A DNA stretch of 64,000 nt, taken from the NCBI RefSeq assembly GCF_009712035.1, contig NZ_VILB01000001.1, forward strand, positions 152,187 to 216,186, read 5' to 3'. Of this stretch, positions 1 through 7,307 are shown piece by piece (the stretch's first letter is position 1; the number at the start of each line of letters is the position of its first letter). The translations under genes and the position numbers were made by a program. Source of the DNA: Anabaena sp. UHCC 0187 (lineage in GTDB: Bacteria; Cyanobacteriota; Cyanobacteriia; Cyanobacteriales; Nostocaceae). A model generated the notes under the pieces. It saw only the letters and a list, made by a program, of their open reading frames with translations, was not told the DNA's origin and did not search any database.

Positions 1-68
1 GCAGCAATTGTGGAACTCAAAACCAAGCTAATCATAATTTCTGTTCTGAGTGTGGAACAAAGTTGTAA
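1..68 (+). CDS. C-terminal end of a zinc-ribbon protein (partial)
   Basis: The window opens inside a reading frame that ends with a TAA at 66-68. The visible peptide has two CxxC knuckles (CSNCGTQ and FCSECGTKL), the pattern of a small double-cysteine zinc ribbon at a protein C-terminus. The same tail, followed by the same downstream palindrome, recurs at 7124-7285. The rest of the gene lies outside the window, so its function cannot be told. Confidence 0.6.
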   Translation, partial: SNCGTQNQANHNFCSECGTKL

Positions 69-77
69 TTAGATGTT

Positions 78-110
78 GTAGGGGTTTAGCATTGCGCTTT
101 ACCCTTATAC
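78..110. repeat. Small dispersed palindrome, copy 1
   Basis: This is an imperfect inverted repeat around the core TTTAGCATTGC, with arms reading GGGTTTAGC and GCTTTACCC. Related copies lie at 776-806, 1251-1281 and 7253-7284. All sit directly after or between small genes. It could fold as a hairpin in RNA, but no clear T-tract follows, so I call it a repeat rather than a terminator. Confidence 0.6.
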
Positions 111-299
111 AAAATGGTAATTTATGATTTTAAGCCACATTAATTAATTAAGTTGCTAGTTATCTACTTGAGGCTAGTAATTGGTGATAAAATCTATATT
201 TTAATCCTGTTCATCCTTTAATCCTGGATATCCTGATTCAGACAATAGAGTTTTTGGTTCTGCTAGGAAAGCTACCAAATATTGTCATCTGTCTAGTTT

Positions 300-527
300 T
301 TATAGGTTTTCTATAAATTCTTCAGGAGTAATTTGTGCTTGTTTAAGAATACCGCTTAATGTACCAACTTTTAATTCTGGATGTAGTGGAACAACACAAC
401 CAACTTCACCATTAATTGTTTGTTTTTTCATGATTACATGACTACCAGTTTGTCTAATTTGATAAAATCCCAGACGTTCTAAAGTCCGAATTGCTTCTTT
501 ACTAGAAATTCGTGGTAATTTAGGCAT
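300..527 (-). CDS. hicA: HicA-type toxin (YcfA family)
   Basis: This 75-residue protein has the HicA layout: an N-terminal stretch with KLPRISSKEAIRTLERLGF, then RQTGSHVIMKK with the family's catalytic histidine in the GSHVIM motif, then VPLHPELKVGTLSGILKQA and a short C-terminal helix. HicA proteins are double-stranded-RNA-binding-fold mRNA interferases. The gene lies downstream of the HicB-like gene at 520-729 and overlaps it by 8 bp, which implies translational coupling. The antitoxin-first order is one of the two known arrangements. Confidence 0.88.
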   Translation of the reverse strand: MPKLPRISSKEAIRTLERLGFYQIRQTGSHVIMKKQTINGEVGCVVPLHPELKVGTLSGILKQAQITPEEFIENL

Positions 528-729
528 AAGTAACCTCTATGCTAGTCACATATCTAGGAGAGGTTTCAGGTAAAGGAAATTCTTCTAAATAAAGTCGTGT
601 TGCTTCTTTTAAACCTGTTATTGCTTGTTCTATTGTTTCTCCTTGATCTACTGTACCAACTTCTGGACATTCAGCTATATACATATCATCTTCTTTGTAA
701 ACAATCACTGTAAAACTGTGAGTTTTCAT
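520..729 (-). CDS. hicB: HicB-type antitoxin
   Basis: The 69-residue protein shows the HicB partial RNase-H-like fold signature: a YKEDDMYIAECPEVGTVDQGET stretch followed by an IEQAITGLKEATRLYLEE helix. It lacks an obvious separate DNA-binding domain, so it is a short HicB. It is transcribed just before the HicA-like gene, and its end overlaps that gene's start by 8 bp. It is expected to neutralise the toxin and possibly repress the pair. Confidence 0.88.
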   Translation of the reverse strand: MKTHSFTVIVYKEDDMYIAECPEVGTVDQGETIEQAITGLKEATRLYLEEFPLPETSPRYVTSIEVTYA

Positions 730-775
730 AGGTCTTGTTATTGAGGCTTACATCTAGGTTTATTTTAACATTAAA

Positions 776-806
776 GTAGGGGTTTAGCATTGCTAAAGCC
801 TTACAG
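776..806. repeat. Small dispersed palindrome, copy 2
   Basis: This copy reads GGGGTTTAGCATTGCTAAAG, nearly a perfect inverted repeat around ATT. It lies between the hicBA pair and the next small gene pair. See copies at 78, 1251 and 7253. Confidence 0.65.
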
Positions 807-810
807 AATA

Positions 811-1023
811 TCAATCATATTCAATAATGTAATTGCTTGATTTTTCACGAATAGCAGACAATAAATAACGTAAAACACGATTGATTGCTTCTGATGTTTG
901 AAAAACTTTAGCAACATCAGGATCAAGAATTACAGTAATTTTATTTTCTGAGGTAATAGCAAAACGATTAGGACGAGCTTTAGTATAATCAAAATTATAC
1001 TCTGATAATAAATCATTGTTCAT
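811..1023 (-). CDS. Small antitoxin-like protein
   Basis: This is a 70-residue protein with a central strand-helix pattern (ITVILDPDVAKVFQTSEAIN, then RVLRYLLSAIREK), which resembles ribbon-helix-helix antitoxins of the BrnA/CopG kind. The match is by pattern only. Its start overlaps the end of the gene at 1013-1195 by 11 bp on the same strand, so the two are probably co-translated. No clear toxin accompanies them, and the VapC fragment at 1281-1454 is on the other strand. Confidence 0.6.
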   Translation of the reverse strand: MNNDLLSEYNFDYTKARPNRFAITSENKITVILDPDVAKVFQTSEAINRVLRYLLSAIREKSSNYIIEYD

Positions 1024-1195
1024 AAATCTTTTCTCTGTCTAAATATTCTTCTTTGATATCGAGTTTAAATGTAGGAAAATGATACTTACATTTTTTGATG
1101 GGAATGATGACAATTTCCACTTCATCACCATTGTGTAAGGTATCGGGTAAACTGTCTTGGAGAATAATTGTTTGATTTTGGATATATCCTTTCAT
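1013..1195 (-). CDS. DUF104/AbrB-like small antitoxin candidate
   Basis: The 60-residue protein begins with a beta-rich half (GYIQNQTIILQDSLPDTL, then GDEVEIVIIP), the pattern of AF2212/DUF104 antitoxins. It ends with an acidic helix containing EEYLDREKIYE, which I associate with small antitoxins paired with PIN toxins in cyanobacteria. It overlaps the next gene (811-1023) by 11 bp. Direct toxin partnership is not shown by the sequence. Confidence 0.6.
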   Translation of the reverse strand: MKGYIQNQTIILQDSLPDTLHNGDEVEIVIIPIKKCKYHFPTFKLDIKEEYLDREKIYEQ

Positions 1196-1250
1196 ATTTT
1201 TGAATAAACTGATAAAGGACTTTTTTGTTGTACTCTAATATAACATAAAA

Positions 1251-1281
1251 ATAAGGATTTAGCATTGCTAAACCCCTACAG
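1251..1281. repeat. Small dispersed palindrome, copy 3
   Basis: Here the element is almost perfectly palindromic (GGATTTAGCATTGCTAAACC plus a CCTACAG tail). It joins directly to a PIN-domain fragment, which suggests the element marks the truncation point of that gene. Confidence 0.7.
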
Positions 1282-1454
1282 ATGAAAATGCTTTAGATGC
1301 AACTTTTAAACTAGCAAGACGGGAAGGTTTAGCTGCTGATGATGCTGCTTATTTAGAGTTAGCTTTGCGGTTAATTTTACCATTAGCAATTCTTGATTAT
1401 CGGTTAGCAGATTGGGTAATTTGTTTGTTGTGGTGTTTGTTTGGTTGTTTTTGA
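1281..1454 (+). pseudogene. VapC-type PIN-domain toxin remnant
   Basis: Read from 1281, the frame gives DALDATFKLARREGLAADDA, then YLELALRLILPLAILDYRLA, and ends at TGA 1452-1454. The YLELALRL...LPLAILD stretch is the characteristic C-terminal part of VapC PIN toxins, including the late acidic residues. There is no start codon and no N-terminal half. The frame begins abruptly at the edge of the dispersed palindrome. It is a 3' remnant of a toxin gene, presumably disrupted when the repeat region formed. Confidence 0.7.
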
Positions 1455-1514
1455 TTAGGGTTGGTTAATGTCTGGGTAGAGAATAGAAGGTAAAATTAGG
1501 AATGAGAATATAGG

Positions 1515-4151
1515 TTATAATTTATTCAATAATTCCTGTACTCTTTGATATTTCTGTATATTACCTTGCTGTTGAAATAGTTGTTTTGCCGTTTCTAAAT
1601 CTTTAATTGCTTGTTCTTTATTACCTTGTAAGAAATAAGCAACTCCGCGATTATTATAAGCATCTGCATATTGAGGATTAATGGCAATAGCTTGGGTATA
1701 ATCAGCAAGAGCTAACTCTGTCTTTCTTTGTTTATTATAAGCCACCCCGCGATTATAATAAGCATTTGCATTTTGAGGATCAATGGCAATAGCTTGAATA
1801 TAATCGACAATAGCTAACTCTATCTTCCCTTGGTTTTCATAAGCAACTGCTCTCATAGTGTAAGCATTTGCATTTTGAGGATTAATAGCAATAGCTTGAT
1901 TGAAATCGGGAATAGCTAATTCTATCTTTCCTGCCTGTATGTAAGCAACTCCACGATTTGTATACGCATCTGTAAATTTAGGATTAATAGCAATAGCTTG
2001 ATTGAAATCGGAAATAGCTAATTCGGTCTTTCCTTGTTTACCATAAACAATCCCGCGATTATTAAAAGCATCTGCAAGTTGAGGATTGATGACAATAGCT
2101 TGCGTATAATCGGCAATTTCCAAGTCTATCTTTCCTTGTTTACCATAATTAAGTCCACGATTAGAGTAAGCAATTGCAAATTGAGGATTAATAGTAATGG
2201 CTTGTGTATAATCGGCAATAGCTTCATCATATAGTTTTAATTCACCAAATAATTCTCCACGCACTGCATAAAGTAGAAAATCATCTTTATTTTCTTTCTT
2301 GGCTTCCAAAATTCCTTGGTTTAGTGATTCTAAAGCATTGTTATATTGCTTATAATCACGAAAAATAAAACTTTTTAACAAATAGGAACGATAAAAATTT
2401 TGTTGTTTACTAATTGCAGTATTTATAGAATTTAAAGCTAAATTATATTTTTTATGTTCATAGAAAATTCGAGCAAAATTGTAATGAGACTGCCAAGAGT
2501 TTGGATCTTTAATAACTGCATTTCCGAGTGCTTTGATTGCTTTATTTGTATCATGAACTCGCCACAATTTAATACTATAATTCAACCAATCCTTACCCGT
2601 ACTATTTACAAGATCAGGAACATAAGAAGTAGGTGATGATGCTAACATAAAAGAATTAACATCTACTGATAATCTGACATCTGCTGATAGTGATTCATTC
2701 CTAGCAATATCTAATTTAGATTGAGGTAATTGCCATAAATTTTCTTTTTGATAAAACAAAAAACTCTGGATAGATAAACCTAAACTAAAGCCTAAAATAT
2801 CCGTTTCCGAATAATTATGAATACCAACTAATTGCCCTTTTGTATCCCAAATACCTCCTCCACTCATTCCCGGATAACCTTCATTCGTATATGCTAATTC
2901 ATACCCTCTCGGTTTTGCCCAAAAATCTCTTCCATCTTCATCTTGCATAGTTCCCGCACTAAACAAAGAAGGATGATTTTGTTCTTCTCCCTTCCATCCA
3001 TAGAGAAAAACATATTGTTGTATGAATTTAAGAGAATTCCCGAATTTATCTATTGATGTTTTATCAGAGAGTTTATAATCCCCCAAAGTAGCAACTTGAT
3101 AAACCTGAGAACTACGAAACTGTAAAACAGCCATATCAAGTCCATTTCTGGTGCGAATAGTCTGATTATCCACCTTATATACTTGTTTATCAGGTGCAAC
3201 AACTTGATACTCCTGTTTATCTTCTACCACATGACCGGCAGTTAACACATAATAAATATCATTATCCTTAGCAATAATTACCCCGCTACCAATACCACCA
3301 GTAGCTTGTTTAATCTGCACCGAAGACTGTTTAGCAATATCTAAAACCTTAGCCGGAATACCGCCAATTTTCCTAATTACCCTCTCAGGAAACAAAGCTA
3401 AATCAGGTGTAGCTTCATCAACTAAATTAACCGCAATACCCCAACTATAATTACCCCATTCCTTTAATGTTTTCTCATCAGGTTGTTCACCTTGTAAATA
3501 GCGAAAATCAGTTTGTAAAACCGGGTTAGCAAGTTTACTATTTATCCCCACCAAATAACCTTTTTCATTAATAATTGCTCCTCCACTCATCCCCTGTTGA
3601 ATATCATTATTATAAGCTATTTGCTGTCCTTTAATTAAAGGTTGATTTAAAAATAATTTCGCTGTACCTTTGGTAGTTTGCAAATTACCTTTAACATATC
3701 CTCCAGCAAAAACCTTTTCTCCTGGTTTAATATTCTCTTCCCCTAAACCAGCAACTAAATAAGTGGTTTCACTGCTAAAAGTCAACTTAGCTAAATCATA
3801 TAAATCATCTTTTTTATTATCTTGTCTATCTACCTTAGAAAATTCAACGGGATAAATTTGATTATCTGGAGTGACAACTTTCACAGATTTAGCATTTTCT
3901 ATCACATGATAATTAGTGAGAACAGTATAAAAACCGTTTTGTTTTTTAATAATAGTTCCTGAAGCTGCTTCTTTATCATCAACTAGGACTTTAACTGTAA
4001 TTTCTTTTAAGACATTCTTTAATTCTGATTCTGATAATGTCCCTGGTTTGCGTGCGAATAGGGAAGAACTACAACCAGTGATAATAATCGGAGAAGCGGG
4101 AAATAGGAGGATGAAGAATAATAATAAATGGGATAATTTGTATAATTTCAT
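1515..4151 (-). CDS. Lipoprotein with two trypsin-like protease domains and TPRs
   Basis: This 878-residue protein starts with a signal peptide ending in a lipobox (ITGC, Cys27), so it should be membrane-anchored outside the cytoplasm. Two trypsin-like domains follow. The first has His82 (NYHV), Asp119 (YDLAKL) and Ser189 (GMSGG). The second has His307 (AGHV), Asp339 (LDMAVL) and Ser430 (GMSGG). Both triads look intact. From about residue 520 to the end there are roughly ten TPR units of the DYTQAIAINPQ type. Tandem protease-TPR proteins of this kind occur in filamentous cyanobacteria, often near Ser/Thr kinases as here. Substrates are unknown. Confidence 0.85.
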   Translation of the reverse strand: MKLYKLSHLLLFFILLFPASPIIITGCSSSLFARKPGTLSESELKNVLKEITVKVLVDDKEAASGTIIKKQNGFYTVLTNYHVIENAKSVKVVTPDNQIYPVEFSKVDRQDNKKDDLYDLAKLTFSSETTYLVAGLGEENIKPGEKVFAGGYVKGNLQTTKGTAKLFLNQPLIKGQQIAYNNDIQQGMSGGAIINEKGYLVGINSKLANPVLQTDFRYLQGEQPDEKTLKEWGNYSWGIAVNLVDEATPDLALFPERVIRKIGGIPAKVLDIAKQSSVQIKQATGGIGSGVIIAKDNDIYYVLTAGHVVEDKQEYQVVAPDKQVYKVDNQTIRTRNGLDMAVLQFRSSQVYQVATLGDYKLSDKTSIDKFGNSLKFIQQYVFLYGWKGEEQNHPSLFSAGTMQDEDGRDFWAKPRGYELAYTNEGYPGMSGGGIWDTKGQLVGIHNYSETDILGFSLGLSIQSFLFYQKENLWQLPQSKLDIARNESLSADVRLSVDVNSFMLASSPTSYVPDLVNSTGKDWLNYSIKLWRVHDTNKAIKALGNAVIKDPNSWQSHYNFARIFYEHKKYNLALNSINTAISKQQNFYRSYLLKSFIFRDYKQYNNALESLNQGILEAKKENKDDFLLYAVRGELFGELKLYDEAIADYTQAITINPQFAIAYSNRGLNYGKQGKIDLEIADYTQAIVINPQLADAFNNRGIVYGKQGKTELAISDFNQAIAINPKFTDAYTNRGVAYIQAGKIELAIPDFNQAIAINPQNANAYTMRAVAYENQGKIELAIVDYIQAIAIDPQNANAYYNRGVAYNKQRKTELALADYTQAIAINPQYADAYNNRGVAYFLQGNKEQAIKDLETAKQLFQQQGNIQKYQRVQELLNKL

Positions 4152-4261
4152 AGATGATACTCCTGGTATTTGATGATTTTACCTCTCTCCAAACAAGGAG
4201 AGAGGCTTTGAATTTTCCTGTTCCCTCTCCTCTTAGGAGAGGGTTAGGGAGAGGTTCTTTT

Positions 4262-5116
4262 TTATTGATTAGGTTGATTTTGTTGCAACCAATTTTCTAA
4301 ATCTGTCAACACAGAAAAATCTAACAAATCTTCAGCTAATGTTTCTATTTGTTCTCTAGATAACTGTTCAATTTTTGGTAATAACTCTTGAGGAACTGTA
4401 CCAAAACGACGGTTTAATTGTCGTGTCACGAGCAACACAGCTTCTTTTTTTGATGCTTCTTCTTTCCATTCTCTAATTGCTCTAGGTTCTTCTGTAATTG
4501 GTCCTAATAACATGGCTTCTACTTCCTCTCTACTTAATTTGTTGAATTTGTAAGTCATTATTTTCGTAACTAAATCTATTATCGCTTGTTTTTCTAGGTT
4601 TTCTACCTCCGTATTTTGGGCTTTTTTTAGTAAAGTTTTAGCGGCTTCTCTGGCTTTATTTTCAGGAGTATTGGTTAGTAACATTAACCCTATTCCTAAA
4701 GATTGGTTTTCTAAATCTCCTAATTCATCAAGATATATTCTCTTGACTTTGTAACTATCTATTAATACATCATGAATGAGGTAATTAGATGGTTCTAAAC
4801 TACGTGATGGAAAAATGATGACTCCAAACCAATTGTCATACCTAATTTTATGACGATAGAGAAAAGTCATGATTTCAGTGAAGAACCGATGATACAAATC
4901 TTTATCTTCTTGAAATTGCACTTCAGCAAAAAATGCTATTTTTGGATTAGCATGATCTGGAGGTAAAAATACTCCATCAATTCTAAATGCTGTTTCTTTG
5001 ACTTCGATAGAATCAAATTGATAGTCTGCTGCTTCTGGTGGTTTTTGATCTACCAGTTCAAAGATTAAACCGGGAAATTGTTTAAATAGCTGATAAAAAA
5101 GGGTGTCTCGACGCAT
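4262..5116 (-). CDS. Rpn-family PD-(D/E)XK nuclease (DUF2887/DUF4351)
   Basis: The 284-residue protein opens with RRDTLFYQLFKQFPGLIFEL, typical of DUF2887 proteins in cyanobacteria. It carries the nuclease core as FRIDGVFLPP (metal-binding Asp) and FFAEVQFQ (the E-x-Q variant of E-x-K). A C-terminal DUF4351-like helical tail ends in LLDFSVLTDLENWL. Rpn proteins are called recombination-promoting nucleases or putative transposases. Many are phase- or defence-related and they are often multicopy. A more distant relative is at 42161-42985. Confidence 0.85.
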   Translation of the reverse strand: MRRDTLFYQLFKQFPGLIFELVDQKPPEAADYQFDSIEVKETAFRIDGVFLPPDHANPKIAFFAEVQFQEDKDLYHRFFTEIMTFLYRHKIRYDNWFGVIIFPSRSLEPSNYLIHDVLIDSYKVKRIYLDELGDLENQSLGIGLMLLTNTPENKAREAAKTLLKKAQNTEVENLEKQAIIDLVTKIMTYKFNKLSREEVEAMLLGPITEEPRAIREWKEEASKKEAVLLVTRQLNRRFGTVPQELLPKIEQLSREQIETLAEDLLDFSVLTDLENWLQQNQPNQ

Positions 5117-5124
5117 GGTGAATT

Positions 5125-5658
5125 TTATTTATCCTCAAATACTTTGAATATATCAACAGTACAAGTTAAATTACCACCAGTTTGTTTTGGTGCTGCACAG
5201 GAAGAAGCTTCATATTCTTTAGAAGCATCACCATTTAACACCGCAGTAAAAGCTTTTAATTCTTTATTACTATCATCTGATTCTAATAACGTTAAAATCA
5301 AAGTATGACAATCTTTCCCTGTTGTGGTACATAAAGACTTAAATCTTTTATTAGGATCATTTTCAGCTTCAGAATAACCCCAAGTTAAATCTTTCAAAGT
5401 TCCATTATTATAAGCAGTTTGTAATTTTGGTGTTACTTCGTCACATCTCCGTTGAGGAGGAAAACCTGCTTTTACAAAATTGGTGCGTTTCCACTCTATT
5501 AAATCTCGCGTTTTGTCTTGGTATTTAACTTTAGTAACAGATTCTCCATTACCTTCTGTTTCACAGGAGAAAACAACCTCTTCAGATTTTTGACACGCTG
5601 TTAATGTGAGATTTAAAATGAGCAGAGTCGGGAATAATAGCCACTGATAACTTTTCAT
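5125..5658 (-). CDS. COP23-like lipoprotein
   Basis: The 177-residue precursor has a short hydrophobic leader with an LTAC lipobox (Cys22), so it is a predicted lipoprotein. The mature part contains VVFSCETEGNGESVTKVKYQ, a DLIEWKRTNF segment and paired cysteines near the end (SSCAAPKQTGGNLTCTVDIF). This matches the COP23 domain (circadian oscillating protein) of cyanobacteria. Its biochemical role is unknown. It sits between the kinase gene and the Rpn nuclease on the same strand. Confidence 0.75.
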   Translation of the reverse strand: MKSYQWLLFPTLLILNLTLTACQKSEEVVFSCETEGNGESVTKVKYQDKTRDLIEWKRTNFVKAGFPPQRRCDEVTPKLQTAYNNGTLKDLTWGYSEAENDPNKRFKSLCTTTGKDCHTLILTLLESDDSNKELKAFTAVLNGDASKEYEASSCAAPKQTGGNLTCTVDIFKVFEDK

Positions 5659-5750
5659 AATTGGGATTGTGTTGATACTGGATTATTGTCTGAATCAGGA
5701 TGTCCAGGATTAAAGGATATATAGGATGAATATGGGGATTTTATCATCAA

Positions 5751-7085
5751 TTACCTATCTGTCACCCAAGCTTTAATTACATAATTACCACTTGCTGCTT
5801 TTGATGATGTAATTTTAAATTGATAAATACCCGGTTCTATCATAATAGAAGCGGTGAAATCATTATCTTTTGTTCCTACATTGGGTACAGGATTAAAGTA
5901 TTTATCATCTGGTTTGAAAATGCTAAGTTGTGGCTGAAAATCATTGCTGATTATTTGCACTGTTAAATATTGTTTTTTATCAGTTTTAAAGGTATAAACA
6001 TCATAATTTTTATCACTGGATAACTCTTTTTGATCTGATGATGTTAATTGTCCTGATTTGGCTTTACCATCTGTTATTAGTTGATCATTAGATTTGGATA
6101 ATATGGATATGACAGCTACAACTACACCAATAATAATGATAATTCCTGAAATTGTGCCAAGAATTAATTTCCAGGGAATTTGAGGTGCTGGAGGTACTGG
6201 AGGTGGTGGAGTTTGTTGATTTTCTGTTAATGCTTGTAAGGCTTCTTTGGCATTTTGAAAGCGTTTTTGATAATCATAACAAATCATTTTATTTAATACA
6301 GCAGCTAATTCTGAACTAACATTTGCTTTTGTTTGCCAAGTTTGAGCTAATGTCAGGTTATGAGAAGGATTTTCCCCAGTAATAGCAAAAACCCCAATCA
6401 TACCAATAGAATAAATATCACTGGCAAAAGATACTATTTTTGATGTAATTTCCGGTGCAATATATCCTTCTGTCCCTCCAAGAATTGAACCTACTTTTAT
6501 TCCTGGAACAGTTACCTCTTTCGCTAAACCGAAATCAATAACTACTAATTGATTATCTTCACTTCTGCGAATAATATTATCTGGCTTAATATCTCTATGA
6601 ATCACCGAATAACCAGGATTAGTTTGAATATATTCAAAAACTTCCAAAATCTCAATTAACAAATCTATAGTTTTTTGTTCTGATAATTTTTGACCTTGTT
6701 TAACTTCTGCACTTAAAGAATGTCCTTGAATATATTCTTGCACATAAAACTCTTCTCCACCTTCCTCAAATCGTTCATAAATTCTGGGAATTTGTGCATA
6801 TTTTTCACCGAGTTTAGCTAATGCTTGAGTTTCTATTCTGAACAGTCTTAAATATTCTTGCCAATATTGATTTAATATCTCTTCCTGTTCTAAATTAGGT
6901 AAATTTTGAATATTTAATGTAGGTGCAGTAGGTTTTTTAAGTTGTTTTAAAATCAGAATTGGCTGATCTGGATGATTATTATCTCTGACTTTATAAGTAA
7001 TGCCAAAACCACTATTTTTGGATAAAAGATCGGTAATTGTATAACGTTCTCTCAGCAAAGTGCCTATTCGCAAGATATTATTCAT
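5751..7085 (-). CDS. Membrane serine/threonine protein kinase
   Basis: The 444-residue protein has a complete Hanks-type kinase domain: a glycine-rich loop near residues 21-29, the ATP lysine Lys47, HRDIKPDN at 163-170, DFG at 184-186 and APE at 210-212. A proline-rich linker and one transmembrane segment (about 304-327) follow. An outer domain of about 110 residues resembles bacterial pre-peptidase C-terminal (PPC-like) beta domains. The kinase therefore sits in the cytoplasm with a sensor-like domain across the membrane. It is in line with the COP23-like and protease/TPR genes on the same strand. Confidence 0.9.
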   Translation of the reverse strand: MNNILRIGTLLRERYTITDLLSKNSGFGITYKVRDNNHPDQPILILKQLKKPTAPTLNIQNLPNLEQEEILNQYWQEYLRLFRIETQALAKLGEKYAQIPRIYERFEEGGEEFYVQEYIQGHSLSAEVKQGQKLSEQKTIDLLIEILEVFEYIQTNPGYSVIHRDIKPDNIIRRSEDNQLVVIDFGLAKEVTVPGIKVGSILGGTEGYIAPEITSKIVSFASDIYSIGMIGVFAITGENPSHNLTLAQTWQTKANVSSELAAVLNKMICYDYQKRFQNAKEALQALTENQQTPPPPVPPAPQIPWKLILGTISGIIIIIGVVVAVISILSKSNDQLITDGKAKSGQLTSSDQKELSSDKNYDVYTFKTDKKQYLTVQIISNDFQPQLSIFKPDDKYFNPVPNVGTKDNDFTASIMIEPGIYQFKITSSKAASGNYVIKAWVTDR

Positions 7086-7123
7086 AAATTATCTAAATTT
7101 AATTGTTGGCAGGGAACTCGCAA

Positions 7124-7243
7124 ATGGTTGGTTTACCTAAGCCAACACCAAGAACCGCTGTGGAATCAATTTCTTGCAGCAATTGTGGAACTCAAAACCA
7201 AGCTACTCATAATTTCTGTTCTGACTGTGGAACAAAATTGTAG
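7124..7243 (+). pseudogene. Zinc-ribbon C-terminal fragment, second copy
   Basis: An ATG at 7124 opens a 39-codon frame that ends with the same double CxxC tail as the fragment at 1-68 (CSNCGTQNQATHNFCSDCGT). Positions 1-110 and 7176-7285 are a direct repeat of about 110 bp, including the palindrome that follows. The upstream frame is blocked by a TAA at 7100-7102. I read it as a duplicated 3' end of a gene rather than a working gene, but a tiny zinc-binding peptide cannot be excluded. Confidence 0.5.
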
Positions 7244-7252
7244 TTAGATTTT

Positions 7253-7284
7253 GTAAGGGTTTAGCATGATGCTTTACCCTTATA
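7253..7284. repeat. Small dispersed palindrome, copy 4
   Basis: This copy reads GTAAGGGTTTAGCATGATGC and continues to TTTACCCTTA, a longer and near-perfect inverted repeat. It is part of the 110-bp direct repeat shared with positions 1-110. Confidence 0.65.
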
Positions 7285-7307
7285 ACTTTGCGAAAGTCGC
7301 TACAATT

